Source: Kineosporia babensis
GTDB taxonomy: Bacteria; Actinomycetota; Actinomycetes; Actinomycetales; Kineosporiaceae
Assembly: GCF_021129305.1 (NCBI RefSeq)
Contig: NZ_JAJOMB010000011.1
Coordinates: 124,001-188,000 of the forward strand
Length of the DNA: 64,000 nucleotides
Direction: 5' to 3'
The notes under the pieces were generated by a model. It was not told the origin of the DNA. It ran no database searches and saw only the letters and a list, made by a program, of their open reading frames with translations. The stretch's first letter is position 1. Every line of letters starts with the position of its first letter. Positions 15,941 through 24,635 of this stretch are shown here, one piece after another. The position numbers were made by a program, and so were the translations under genes.

Positions 15941-16456
15941 TCAGGGTTCGGCAGGGTATTCGGCGTCGACGACCACAGCCAGCTTGCGCAGGAGGCGGTT
16001 GAGGGCGGCCAGTTCCTTGGGCGTGAGGGCGCCGAGGAGGTTGCGCTCGGCCTCGCCCCGCAGGGCCATTGCCTTGCGCCAGACGTCTGCCCCGCGGGAG
16101 GTGGCCTCGATGGTGACGCTGCGACGATCGGTGCGGCTGGGGCGGCGCTTGATCAGGCCAGCCTTCTCCAGGCTGTCCAGGCGCCCGGTCATGCCGGCCG
16201 GGGAGACGTCGGCCGCCTGCGCCAGCTCGCTGGGCGAGGCGGTGCCGGGGGTGTCGCGGATCATCAGGGCGTGCAGCGTCTCGTACTCGTGGACCTGCAG
16301 GCCCACCTCGGCCGAGGCCCTGCGGGTGGCCTCGCGGGTATGGCGCTTGATCCGGGAGATCCGCACCATGGCCAGCTCGACCGGCTCGTCGAAGTCGATG
16401 TCGATCCAGTGGTCCCGCCAGCGAGCGACGTGCCGCTCGGCGAAGTCCTCAGCCAT
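15941..16456 (-). CDS. MarR-family transcription regulator
   Basis: Regulator of 171 residues. The winged helix-turn-helix is at about residues 75-130: 'SPSELAQAADVSPAGMTGRLDSLEKAGLIKRRPSRTDRRSVTIEAT', with the wing arginines (DRR) present. Flanking helices form the dimer domain. Divergent from an MFS transporter; the shared 107-bp gap has a clear palindromic operator, so it probably represses both itself and the transporter until a ligand binds. Confidence 0.9.
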   Translation of the reverse strand: MAEDFAERHVARWRDHWIDIDFDEPVELAMVRISRIKRHTREATRRASAEVGLQVHEYETLHALMIRDTPGTASPSELAQAADVSPAGMTGRLDSLEKAGLIKRRPSRTDRRSVTIEATSRGADVWRKAMALRGEAERNLLGALTPKELAALNRLLRKLAVVVDAEYPAEP

Positions 16457-16489
16457 GCCGGGCAGGATAACCGGCGGCGCCTCCGGCGG

Positions 16490-16528
16490 AGATAATTCGC
16501 TGGCAGATATTTCGCTGGCGAACTATCT
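16490..16528. promoter_or_regulatory. MarR operator between marR and MFS gene
   Basis: 16505-16528 reads AGATA-N-TTCGC-N2-GCGAA-N-TATCT, a perfect palindrome at all specified bases (24 bp). An extra half-site AGATA-A-TTCGC lies at 16490-16500 in direct orientation, 15 bp to the left. The palindrome sits between the two divergent starts, fitting simultaneous control of both genes. Confidence 0.65.
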
Positions 16529-16563
16529 TGAGCCGGTCCGGCAGCAGCGTCCGAGGGAGAGAC

Positions 16564-17772
16564 ATGGCCAGCAGCATGGACCCTGCAGCTTGGGCGTCGC
16601 CGGCGTTCCGCTGGCTTCTGGCCGGGCGGACGGTCACCAGCCTGGGCTCGGCGATCGCCCCGGTCGCCTTGGCCCTGGCGGTGCTGCACCTGGGCGGCTC
16701 GGCCACCGAACTCGGGCTCGTGGTGGCGGCGTATGCCCTGGTCGAGGTGCTGACCACGCTGGTCTCGGGGGTGATCGGCGACCGGTTCTCGCGGACTTTG
16801 CTGATGCGGGGGTCAGCCTGGCTGGCCGGGCTCGCCCAGGCCTTCGTGGCCGTGGCCCTGGTGATGCAGTGGGCGAGCGTGCCGCTGCTGGCGGTGATGG
16901 GTGGGGTGAACGGAGCGCTGGCGGCGTTGGCCGGGCCGAGCTCGCGGGCAGTGGTGGCGCAGACCGTTCCGGCCGAGGCTCTGCCCAATGCCATCTCGGC
17001 GCTGCGACTTTCGCAGAACACGGCGATGGTGGCGGGATTCAGCCTGGCCGGGGTGCTGGTGGGGTTCTTCGGGCCGGGGGTAGCGATTGCGGTCGACGCG
17101 GGGACCTTTGCCGTGGCGGCGCTCTGCTTCACCGCCATGAAAGTGCAGCCGCAGGCCATGCCGAGCAGCGAGTCGCTGCTGAACGATCTGGGGGCCGGTG
17201 CGCGGGAGGTGTTCCGGCACACCTGGTTGTGGGTGCTGATCGGGCAGGCGCTGGTCTATCACCTGGTCTACGGCGGGGTGCAGGGCGTGGTCGGGCCGAT
17301 CGTGCTCACCCGGGAGTTCGGTGACCAGGCCTGGGGGCTGTCGCTCGCCGCGCTGATGGCGGGGTTCATGGTCGGAGGGGTGATCAGTCTGCGCTTCCGG
17401 CCGCGGCGGCTGTTGTTCTCCGGCACCGCTTTTCTGGCCCTGACCGCCTGCTTCCCGCTGGCGATGGCCCTGAACGTACCACTGCCGGCGATCCTGCTGG
17501 GCGCCTTCGTGCACGGCGTCGGGCTGGAGATCTTCAGCGTGAACTGGGATCTGGCGATCCAGCAGCAGATCCCGCCGGACAAGCTGGCCCGGGTGTACTC
17601 CTTCGACCAGGTGGGCTCGTACGTGATGCGCCCGCTTGGCCTGGCTCTGACCGGACCGCTCGCCCAGAGCATCGGCGAGCATCGCTGGTTGCTGGCGACC
17701 GCGTCCGTCATGGCGGGATCAACTGCACTGGCGCTGATCCCGCCATCGGTACGAAACCTCAGGCGGCTCTAA
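16564..17772 (+). CDS. MFS transporter
   Basis: Integral membrane protein of 402 residues with about 12 hydrophobic segments. The loop between helices 2 and 3 has 'GVIGDRFSRTLLM', the MFS motif A, and residues 130-135 'GPSSRAVV' match drug-efflux type MFS proteins (DHA3-like). Probably exports a small hydrophobic compound. ATG at 16564 follows GAGGGAGAG; an in-frame start at 16528 lies inside the operator. Its 3' end is only 3 bp from the convergent cobIJ stop. Confidence 0.88.
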   Translation: MASSMDPAAWASPAFRWLLAGRTVTSLGSAIAPVALALAVLHLGGSATELGLVVAAYALVEVLTTLVSGVIGDRFSRTLLMRGSAWLAGLAQAFVAVALVMQWASVPLLAVMGGVNGALAALAGPSSRAVVAQTVPAEALPNAISALRLSQNTAMVAGFSLAGVLVGFFGPGVAIAVDAGTFAVAALCFTAMKVQPQAMPSSESLLNDLGAGAREVFRHTWLWVLIGQALVYHLVYGGVQGVVGPIVLTREFGDQAWGLSLAALMAGFMVGGVISLRFRPRRLLFSGTAFLALTACFPLAMALNVPLPAILLGAFVHGVGLEIFSVNWDLAIQQQIPPDKLARVYSFDQVGSYVMRPLGLALTGPLAQSIGEHRWLLATASVMAGSTALALIPPSVRNLRRL

Positions 17773-17775
17773 GGG

Positions 17776-19284
17776 CTAGGCAGGATAGCGCCGCGGTGTC
17801 CAGACCACCGAAGTGCCGTCGGGGCGGGTGCTGATCCGGGTCTGCGACGAGCCGATGATCAGCAGCGTGCGCATGTCCACGATCTCGGGGTCGAGTTCAC
17901 CCAGCTCGACCACGGTCAGCTTCTCCTGTGCCGAGCCGATCGCCCGGCCGACGATGACCGGGGTGGCCGGATCACGGTGGCGCAGCACGATGTCCCGGGC
18001 CAGGGCGACCTGCTGACGGCGCTCCTTGGAGGCCGGGTTGTAGATCGCGATGACCAGGTCGGCGGCGGCCACGGCGTCCAGTCGCTGCTCGACCACGTCC
18101 CAGGGCTTGAGCCGGTCGGACAACGAGATGGTGCAGAAGTCGTGGCCCAGCGGCGCTCCGGCCCGGGCCGCCACCGCCTGCGCGGCGCTGACCCCCGGCA
18201 GGATGCGCACCGGGATGTTCTTGTAGGCGGGCTCGTCGGCCACTTCCAGGACCGCCGAGGCCATGGCGAAAACGCCCGGGTCACCAGAACTCACCACCAC
18301 CACGCGGCGCCCCCGCAGAGCCAGGTCCAGGGCGAAGGCCGAGCGTTCCGACTCCACCTTGTTGTCCGAAGCATGGCGCTTCTGGCGGGGATTCACCGGA
18401 ACGCGGTTGAGATACGTGACGTAGCCGACCAGGTCGTCGGCCTCGGAAAGGGCGTGCTGCACCTCAGGCGTGGTCCAGTCGCGCGGGCCGGGACCCAGGC
18501 CGACCACCACAACCTCTCCCCCGCTGGCCTGCGCCGAAGGCGCCTGGCCGACCGTGGCTTCACCCTCGTTCAGGGGGCCCGGCATCAGCGCGATCGACAT
18601 GTACGGAACGGCCTGCGGATCCACATCGGCCAAGGCCGAGGTGCGCTGCCGATCGCTGCTGGCGCGTTCCACGTACCAGGCCCGGTCCAGCTTGCCGGCC
18701 GCCTCGAAACCCTCGCGCACCCCTTCGAAAGTACGCCCCAGCTTCATCACCACCGCCGCATCCGTGGTGCTGAGCCGCTGCGCCAGCTGCTCGGGGGGAA
18801 GCGTTCCCGGCAGGACGGTGAGCACCTCGTCGCGCTCCACCAGCGGACGGCCGAGGGCAGCCGCGGCCGCGCTGAAAGACGTGATGCCGGGCACCACCTC
18901 GGTCGGGTACCGGTGAGCCAGCCGTTTGTGCATGTGCATGTAGGAGCCGTAGAAGAACGGGTCGCCCTCGGCCAGCACCACCACGTTGAGGCCGGCTTCC
19001 AGGTGCGAGGCCAGGCGTTCGGCGGCGGTGGTGTAGAAGGCGTTCATCGCACCCTGGTAACCGCCCGGATGATCGACCGTTTCGGTGGTGACCGGGTAGA
19101 TCAGCTGTTCTTCGATCTGCCCGGGCCGCAGGTAGGGCTCGGCGATCGAGCGGGCGATGCTCCGGCCGTGCCGGGCGCTGTGGTAGGCGATCACGTCGGC
19201 CGCCCCGATCAGGCGAACCGCCTTGACGCTGACCAGTTCCGGGTCGCCCGGGCCGAGCCCGACGCCGTAAAGAGTGCCGCTCAT
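17776..19284 (-). CDS. cobIJ: CobI-CobJ fusion: precorrin-2 C20- and precorrin-3B C17-methyltransferase
   Basis: Fusion of two SAM-dependent methyltransferases, 502 residues. Residues 1-245 are CobI (starts 'GTLYGVGLGPGDPELVSVKAVRLI', then 'AEGDPFFYGSYMHMHKRL') making precorrin-3A; residues 250-502 are CobJ ('VVVVGLGPGPRDWTTPEV', 'VVVVSSGDPGVFAMASAV', 'GHDFCTISLSDRL'), which contracts the ring after CobG. A linker of about 20 residues rich in A, E and S separates them. Such fusions are known in actinobacteria. ATG at 19284 overlaps the cobH stop (ATGA). Last gene of cobG-cobH-cobIJ. Confidence 0.95.
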   Translation of the reverse strand: MSGTLYGVGLGPGDPELVSVKAVRLIGAADVIAYHSARHGRSIARSIAEPYLRPGQIEEQLIYPVTTETVDHPGGYQGAMNAFYTTAAERLASHLEAGLNVVVLAEGDPFFYGSYMHMHKRLAHRYPTEVVPGITSFSAAAAALGRPLVERDEVLTVLPGTLPPEQLAQRLSTTDAAVVMKLGRTFEGVREGFEAAGKLDRAWYVERASSDRQRTSALADVDPQAVPYMSIALMPGPLNEGEATVGQAPSAQASGGEVVVVGLGPGPRDWTTPEVQHALSEADDLVGYVTYLNRVPVNPRQKRHASDNKVESERSAFALDLALRGRRVVVVSSGDPGVFAMASAVLEVADEPAYKNIPVRILPGVSAAQAVAARAGAPLGHDFCTISLSDRLKPWDVVEQRLDAVAAADLVIAIYNPASKERRQQVALARDIVLRHRDPATPVIVGRAIGSAQEKLTVVELGELDPEIVDMRTLLIIGSSQTRISTRPDGTSVVWTPRRYPA

Positions 19285-19934
19285 TCCTTCTCGCTCGCGA
19301 TCGCGTTGACGGCACCGACGGTCATCGCGCTACCGCCGCGGCGGCCGTGCACGACGACATAGTCCAGCCCGAGGGGGTTGCTGCTCAGGGCCAGCTTCGA
19401 CTCGGCCGCCCCGATGAAACCGACCGGGATGCCGAGGATCGCAGCCGGGCGGGGAGCCCCGTCACGGATCAGCTCGAGCAGCCGGAACAGCGCGGTCGGG
19501 GCGTTGCCGATCGCCACCACACTGCCTTCCAGCCGGTCCATCCACAGATCGATGGCGGCTGCGCTGCGGGTGGTGTTCAGCCGGGCGGCCAGATCGGGCA
19601 CACCGGGCTCGTTGAGGGTGCAGACGATCTCGTTGGCGCGGGGCAGCCGGGCCCGGGTGATGCCGCTGGCCACCATCTGCGCGTCGCACAGCACCGGGGC
19701 GCCGTCGAGCAGGGCCTGCCGGGCGGCCTTCACCGCGTTCGGGCTGTAGGCGAAATCGGCGGCCAGATCGGTCATCCCGGAGGAATGAATCATCCGGACC
19801 AGGACCCGCGCCACGTCTTCGGGCAGGGCCGCCAGGTCGGCGGCGGCCTCGGACCGGATGGTCGCGAACGACTCGCGGTAGATCTGCGCGCCGCTCGCCT
19901 CGTAGAACCCCGGCCAGGGAGTTGTGTCAGTCAT
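19281..19934 (-). CDS. cobH: precorrin-8X methylmutase
   Basis: Moves a methyl group from C11 to C12 of precorrin-8X to form hydrogenobyrinate. 217 residues. 'RMIHSSGM' carries the catalytic His, followed by 'GAPVLCDAQMVASGI', 'GNAPTALFRLLELI' and 'PVGFIGAAESKLAL', all typical. The ATG at 19934 overlaps the end of cobG (ATGACTGA, 8 bp), so translation is coupled; an upstream in-frame start at 19961 lies inside cobG. Confidence 0.95.
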   Translation of the reverse strand: MTDTTPWPGFYEASGAQIYRESFATIRSEAAADLAALPEDVARVLVRMIHSSGMTDLAADFAYSPNAVKAARQALLDGAPVLCDAQMVASGITRARLPRANEIVCTLNEPGVPDLAARLNTTRSAAAIDLWMDRLEGSVVAIGNAPTALFRLLELIRDGAPRPAAILGIPVGFIGAAESKLALSSNPLGLDYVVVHGRRGGSAMTVGAVNAIASEKE

Positions 19935-21300
19935 GTTGCGGGGATTCGTCTTTCGTTCCAATGCTTGAGGACGCCGCCACGTTGCGGTCGGTTTCGCCGA
20001 GTGTTCCGAGCACTCGGTAGCCGCCTTCGGCCGCCAGCAGGGCCACCGCTCCGTGCGGGGTGCCGCAGGCCCGGCCGCAGCCGGCCCAGTGCACCAGTGG
20101 ACCTTGCGGGGTGACGGCTTCGGCGAAGATGCGGGCGTCGGCCTGTACGTCGGTGAGCGACTTGGCGCAGCCCGGCTGCCCGGCGCAGGCGGTGACCCGG
20201 GACCAGGCGGATGCGGCTTCGGTGACCAGGCCGGTGGAAGCCAGGAGTTCCTGCGCGGCCAGGGCGGCGGGAAGTTCGAGATCCCGGATGATCACCCGCC
20301 GCCAGGGGGTGATCCGAAGCGGGGTCTGCTCGGCCGCGGTGCCGTCGAGCAGCCGGCCGTCCAGCACGGCGGCAGCGAACTCGTCAGCCGGGTCCGCGCC
20401 GTCCAGTTGTTCGAGCTCAGCCAGCTCGGTATCGGTCGCCAGCTCGCAACAGGCGACCACAGCGTCCATTTGCTCGCTGTTCAGGATGCCCAGCGGAACC
20501 ACCGCACAGACCGCGAACCGGCCGTCCTTCTGCTCGGTCAGGCCCGGAGCGGTGGACCGGTCAGCCTGCGGTTCCTTGTCCAGGTCGATCGAGGTTCCGA
20601 AACCGTCGGCCGCCAGCGCGGCCACCATCGCGTCCGCGCCCCCGGGCAGTTCCTGCACCCGCCAGGCCTTGCTCCCCTGCTGCGAGCGCTCGGACAGGAA
20701 GACCGTGGCCGCATACAACGCTGCCTCGACCACCCGGGCACGCCCGAGCTCTACCCCGGCGGAGGAGCCGGACGCGCTAAGCACAAACCGCCCCGGCTGA
20801 ACCGCCCGGACCAGGACGTCGGGCTCTTCGCCGGCGATGTCACCAGTGCCGTCGTCCAGGCCGAACATGAACCGCCCGGGCAGCTCCATCAGATCCCGCC
20901 GGGCACACAAGCCGCCGTCGAGAGCACCAACCAGCTCGCCGACGTCCTCAATCGAGGTAAACCCGACACCCGACAAAGGGGAGGCAAGAATGTTGCGCAC
21001 CCGCTCGTGCGTGGGGTGCGGCAGCAGCCCGAGGGCGGCCATCCGCGCTTCCAGCGGACCCAAATTCTCCGCCGCAACCCCTCTGACCTGCATGTTCCCG
21101 CGCGAAGTAAGACCGAGATCGCCGTCCGCCAGTTCCGCTGCAACGTCCCGCAGACCGCGCAGCGTGGCCACCGGAAGGGCTCCCCCGGGCGCGCGGAAGC
21201 GGGCCAGCGCGCCGTCCGACGCCTGGAAGGGACGCAGGACTCCCGGACAGGAGTCCGCCGTTACTCGCTGCACCGGCATCGGCGCCACCCGTCCAACCAC
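19927..21300 (-). CDS. cobG: precorrin-3B synthase
   Basis: Oxygen-dependent hydroxylase of the aerobic cobalamin route, 457 residues, related to sulfite/nitrite reductases. N-terminal ferredoxin-like part 'DSCPGVLRPFQASDGALARFRAPGG' and C-terminal cluster-binding cysteines in 'CAGQPGCAKSL...CGRACG' (C-x5-C ... C-x3-C) for the 4Fe-4S cluster. GTG at 21300 is chosen because a -10 box TAGGAT (minus strand, 21313-21308) lies exactly 7 nt upstream, indicating a leaderless transcript. First gene of cobG-cobH-cobIJ. No cobalamin riboswitch was found before it, unlike the other two cob units. Confidence 0.88.
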   Translation of the reverse strand: MVGRVAPMPVQRVTADSCPGVLRPFQASDGALARFRAPGGALPVATLRGLRDVAAELADGDLGLTSRGNMQVRGVAAENLGPLEARMAALGLLPHPTHERVRNILASPLSGVGFTSIEDVGELVGALDGGLCARRDLMELPGRFMFGLDDGTGDIAGEEPDVLVRAVQPGRFVLSASGSSAGVELGRARVVEAALYAATVFLSERSQQGSKAWRVQELPGGADAMVAALAADGFGTSIDLDKEPQADRSTAPGLTEQKDGRFAVCAVVPLGILNSEQMDAVVACCELATDTELAELEQLDGADPADEFAAAVLDGRLLDGTAAEQTPLRITPWRRVIIRDLELPAALAAQELLASTGLVTEAASAWSRVTACAGQPGCAKSLTDVQADARIFAEAVTPQGPLVHWAGCGRACGTPHGAVALLAAEGGYRVLGTLGETDRNVAASSSIGTKDESPQHD

Positions 21301-21307
21301 GCCGCCG

Positions 21308-21352
21308 ATCCTACGTGCCCCCGGCCGATGCCATCCCGGGACCAGCGGTCCC
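21308..21352 (-). promoter_or_regulatory. leaderless promoter of cobG and adjacent hairpin
   Basis: TAGGAT at 21313-21308 (minus strand) is 7 nt before the GTG start. Just upstream, CGGGACC (21336-21342) and GGTCCCG (21346-21352) form a perfect hairpin around AGC; it could end the glycosidase transcript or be an operator in the -35 region. No good -35 hexamer is seen. Confidence 0.45.
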
Positions 21353-21504
21353 GTTCTGCGCCCAGGAACCGGGTCAACCGTCCTTTTCGGGATCAGGCTC
21401 ACAAGTCGCCGTGTTGCTGGACCCCGTCGCGGACGTCCACAGTTCTTGGTTTCTCACCGGCGGACAGTTCGCTCGAGCGGAGGTGTGGCAGGTGACCGTG
21501 TGCC

Positions 21505-24500
21505 TCACGCCCAGCCCCGCTGGCGGGGGTCGGGAGGCAGGCGGGGGTTGAGGAGGTGGGCGACGAGGGCGGTCCAGCCGGTTTGGTGGGTGGCGCCCAG
21601 GCCTTCGCCGGTGTCCCCGTCGAAGAATTCGCTGAAGGTGGGGTGCTCGGACCACAGCGGGTCGTCGGTGGCCTCGATCCGGTTTCCGTCGGCCGGGCGT
21701 TTGCCGTTGACCGGCTGGAACAGCGCAGCCAGGCCGCGGTCGATCATGTCGGCGGCCTCGACCAGGGTGCAGTGGTTGCCCGAGCCGGTGGGGATCTCGA
21801 TCGTGAACGTGTCGCCGAAGTGGCGGCCGTAGGTGCGCAGCTTGTCTGCCAGCAGCACGTTCACGGGGAACCAGACCGGACCCCGCCAGTTCGAGTTACC
21901 CCCGAACAAACCGGTGCGGGACTCTCCCGGCTCGTACTCGATCGAGGCGCTGCGGCCATCGATCACGGTCGTTACCCCGGAGCGCACCGCCGCCGACATC
22001 GACCGGATGCCGTACGGAGACAGGAACTGCTCCGGGTCGAACATCCGCTCCAGAATGCGCCGCAACCGCTCGGGGTCGAGCAGCGAGAGCAGCATCTTGC
22101 GCCCTCCCTGCCCCTTGGCGAACAGCAGGGGGCCGACCAGTTCGGGGCGGCGACGCTGCAGCCAGCGCAGCCGGGCGGTGACGTCGGGGCATTCCTCGTT
22201 GATCCAGGAGGGCACTTCGGTGGCGCCGAGGATCGGCAGCAGACCCACCATCGAGGGCACCCGCATCGGCTGGGCGCTGCCGTCCGGGCCGACCAGCACG
22301 TCGTAGAAGAAGCCGTCGTCCTCGTCCCAGAGCGAGACCTCGTGCGAGCCGAAGCTGGTCATCGATCGGGCGATGGCCAGGAAGTGCTCGAGGAACTTGG
22401 TGGCGGTGTCGTCCCAGGCCTTGTCGTAGCGGGACAGCTCCAGGGCGATCTTGAACATCTGCTGGCAGTAGAACGCCATCCAGCTGGTGGCGTCGGACTG
22501 TTCCAGCCGGAAACCGGGCGGCAGCGGGGCGGACCGGTCGAACAGGCCGATGTTGTCCATCCCGAGGAAGCCGCCCTCGAAGATGTTGGAGCCGGTGGAG
22601 TCCTTGCGGTTGACCCACCAGGAGAAGTTCAGCAGCAGCTTGGTGAAGACCCGGATCAGGAACTCGCGGTCGCGGTAGCCGTCGATCCGGTAGACGTGCC
22701 AGGTGGCCCAGGCGTGCACCGGCGGGTTCACGTCGCCGAACTCCCACTCGTAGGCCGGGAGCTGGCCGTTGGGGTGCATCGCCCATTCCCGGCACATCAG
22801 CACCAGCTGTTCCTTGGCGAAGTCCGGGTCGACGTGGGCCAGCGGGATGGCGTGGAAAGCCGTGTCCCAGGCCGCGAACCAGGGGTACTCCCACTCGTCG
22901 GGCATGGAGATGACATCGGCCAGCGAGACCTGGCGCCAGGTGGTGTTACGCCCGCCCTTGCCCCGGCGCGACTCCGGAGCCTCGGCTCCCGGATCGCCCT
23001 CCAGCCACTGCTCCACGTCGTAGCGGTACAGCTGCTTGCCCCAGAGCAGGCCGGCGTAGGCCCGGCGGGCCAGGTGCCGGTCGGAGTCGGGCAGGTCGAG
23101 ATGTACCACCTTGCCGTAGAACTCGTCCGCCTCCCGGCGCCGCGACTTCATCACCGCCTCGAATCCCGGGCCGAACGTGTTGCTGTCCGGCATCTGCCGG
23201 CTCAGCCGCAGCTTCACGGTGACCGACTGGCCGGGGGCGACCGAGTCGAACGCGTACCAGACCGCGGCTTTGGTGCCCTCGTCGAACGGGTTGATGCTCT
23301 GCGTGTCGCCGTGCACGATCCGCTGATTGATGCCGTCCTTCGGGTGGGCGCTGGTGTTGCGCTCGGCCCCGAACAGCGAGACCGCGTTGGTCTCATTGTC
23401 GCAGAACAGCATCACCGGAGCACCCTCGGCGGCCAGGTAGTAGGTGCCGAGCGAACCGTGCTGCACCTCCAGCGCTTCCATCCCGCCCACCGCCAGGGTC
23501 GGGGGCAGCAGCTGATTCATGTGGGCCCGGCGGGCATCCCGGCCCCAGGCCCAGGTGTTGCGCAGCCAGATCTGCGGCAGCAGGTCGAGCGGGGCCGGAT
23601 CAGGGCCGTGGTTGGTGGCCCGGATCGAGATGCACAGGTCTTCCGGCGAGGCCTTGGCGTAGGTGACCATCACGTCGAAAAAGCGGTTCTGCTCGAAGAT
23701 CCCGGTGTCGCCGAGCTCGTACTCCCGCTCGTCCCGGCCGCGCCGGGCGTTCTCGTCGCGCAGCTGCTGGTAGGGGTACTCGTTCTGGGGGTAGCGGTAG
23801 AGCCACTGCATCCAGCTGTGGGTGGGCGTGCCGTCGACCGCCCACCAGTACTCCTTGACGTCCTCGCCGTGGTTGCCCTGGCCGTTGGTCAGACCGTAGA
23901 GGCGTTCCTTGAGGATCGGGTCCTTGCGGTTCCACAGGGCGATCGCGAAGTTGAGAAAGCCGAAGCGGTCGCAGATCCCGCCCAGGCCGTCCTCCCCCCA
24001 GCGATAGGCCCGCGCGTGCGCATGCTCGAACGGGAAGGCCGACCAGGCGTCTCCATCGGCGGTGTAGTCCTCGCGCACGGTGCCCCACTGGCGACCGGCC
24101 AGATACGGACCCCACTGACGCCACGGGCTACCCGGGCCGGGAGACTCGGCGAGCCGGGCATGCTCGGCCGTTGGTTCGGCGGGCAGGCCCCAGGAGACGC
24201 CGCCGTCACCCCACGTCTGTTCCGAACCTTCTTCATCAGAGGACGATTCGTGCTCGGGTGCCGCTTCGTGCCCCCAGTAGGCGACCATCGCCTCGGCGAC
24301 GTCCCGCTGCTCGGCCTGGCGCCGTTCCGCCTGACGGCGCTCGGCCTGGCGGCGGTCCTCGCCTCGCTTCTCGGAAACCTCGCGCGGGGTGGGGATCTGC
24401 GCCGCTTGGGCCGGCTTGGCCGAATCTTCGCCCGATGCGGCTTCCGGCTGCTTCGTCGCAGTCTCGGCTGCTCCTCGGGCCTGCTTCCTGGGCCTGGGTT

Positions 24501-24582
24501 TCTGTCCGGAGGTCACGGTCCAAGACTGCCGCGCCGAAGCGGAAGAATCCCGCCTAGCACGCGGAGCGCCGGGCGACTTCAT
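21505..24582 (-). CDS. GH63/MGH1-like glycoside hydrolase (glucosidase)
   Basis: Large protein of 1025 residues from the ATG at 24582. The first 130 residues are disordered and charged (K, R, E, Q, A), including three RRQAE repeats. From about 150 onward it matches the MGH1-like/GH63 glucosidase family: 'WGTVREDYTADGDAWSAFPFEHAHARAYRWGEDGLGGICDR', 'WWAVDGTPTHSWMQWLYRYPQ', and the (alpha/alpha)6 barrel with 'WFAAWDTAFHAIPL' and 'NWRGPVWFPVNVLL'. The acid D in 'WDTAFH' and E residues in the barrel would be catalytic. Cytoplasmic (no signal peptide); may process glucosylglycerate-like or trehalose-like osmolytes, but the substrate is not known. The start is uncertain: a TTG at 24639 overlaps the previous stop but has poor spacing. 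Confidence 0.82.
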   Translation of the reverse strand: MKSPGAPRARRDSSASARQSWTVTSGQKPRPRKQARGAAETATKQPEAASGEDSAKPAQAAQIPTPREVSEKRGEDRRQAERRQAERRQAEQRDVAEAMVAYWGHEAAPEHESSSDEEGSEQTWGDGGVSWGLPAEPTAEHARLAESPGPGSPWRQWGPYLAGRQWGTVREDYTADGDAWSAFPFEHAHARAYRWGEDGLGGICDRFGFLNFAIALWNRKDPILKERLYGLTNGQGNHGEDVKEYWWAVDGTPTHSWMQWLYRYPQNEYPYQQLRDENARRGRDEREYELGDTGIFEQNRFFDVMVTYAKASPEDLCISIRATNHGPDPAPLDLLPQIWLRNTWAWGRDARRAHMNQLLPPTLAVGGMEALEVQHGSLGTYYLAAEGAPVMLFCDNETNAVSLFGAERNTSAHPKDGINQRIVHGDTQSINPFDEGTKAAVWYAFDSVAPGQSVTVKLRLSRQMPDSNTFGPGFEAVMKSRRREADEFYGKVVHLDLPDSDRHLARRAYAGLLWGKQLYRYDVEQWLEGDPGAEAPESRRGKGGRNTTWRQVSLADVISMPDEWEYPWFAAWDTAFHAIPLAHVDPDFAKEQLVLMCREWAMHPNGQLPAYEWEFGDVNPPVHAWATWHVYRIDGYRDREFLIRVFTKLLLNFSWWVNRKDSTGSNIFEGGFLGMDNIGLFDRSAPLPPGFRLEQSDATSWMAFYCQQMFKIALELSRYDKAWDDTATKFLEHFLAIARSMTSFGSHEVSLWDEDDGFFYDVLVGPDGSAQPMRVPSMVGLLPILGATEVPSWINEECPDVTARLRWLQRRRPELVGPLLFAKGQGGRKMLLSLLDPERLRRILERMFDPEQFLSPYGIRSMSAAVRSGVTTVIDGRSASIEYEPGESRTGLFGGNSNWRGPVWFPVNVLLADKLRTYGRHFGDTFTIEIPTGSGNHCTLVEAADMIDRGLAALFQPVNGKRPADGNRIEATDDPLWSEHPTFSEFFDGDTGEGLGATHQTGWTALVAHLLNPRLPPDPRQRGWA
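24314..24358 (-). repeat. three 15-bp repeats encoding RRQAE
   Basis: Three diverged 15-bp units (24314-24328, 24329-24343, 24344-24358) in the N-terminal region of the glycosidase, each coding for RRQAE on the minus strand. Confidence 0.7.
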
Positions 24583-24635
24583 CACCCGGATCGCGCCGGG
24601 CCGCCGGCGAAAACCAGTGAAATTCGGCGAACCGG

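Noticed and set aside
21403-21504. Possible cobalamin riboswitch before cobG (minus strand GGTGAGAAACC and ACTGTGGAC)
   Set aside because: Only fragments resemble B12-box strings; the closing CCGG pairing and the CAGGA segment are missing, and a leaderless promoter lies between this stretch and the cobG start.
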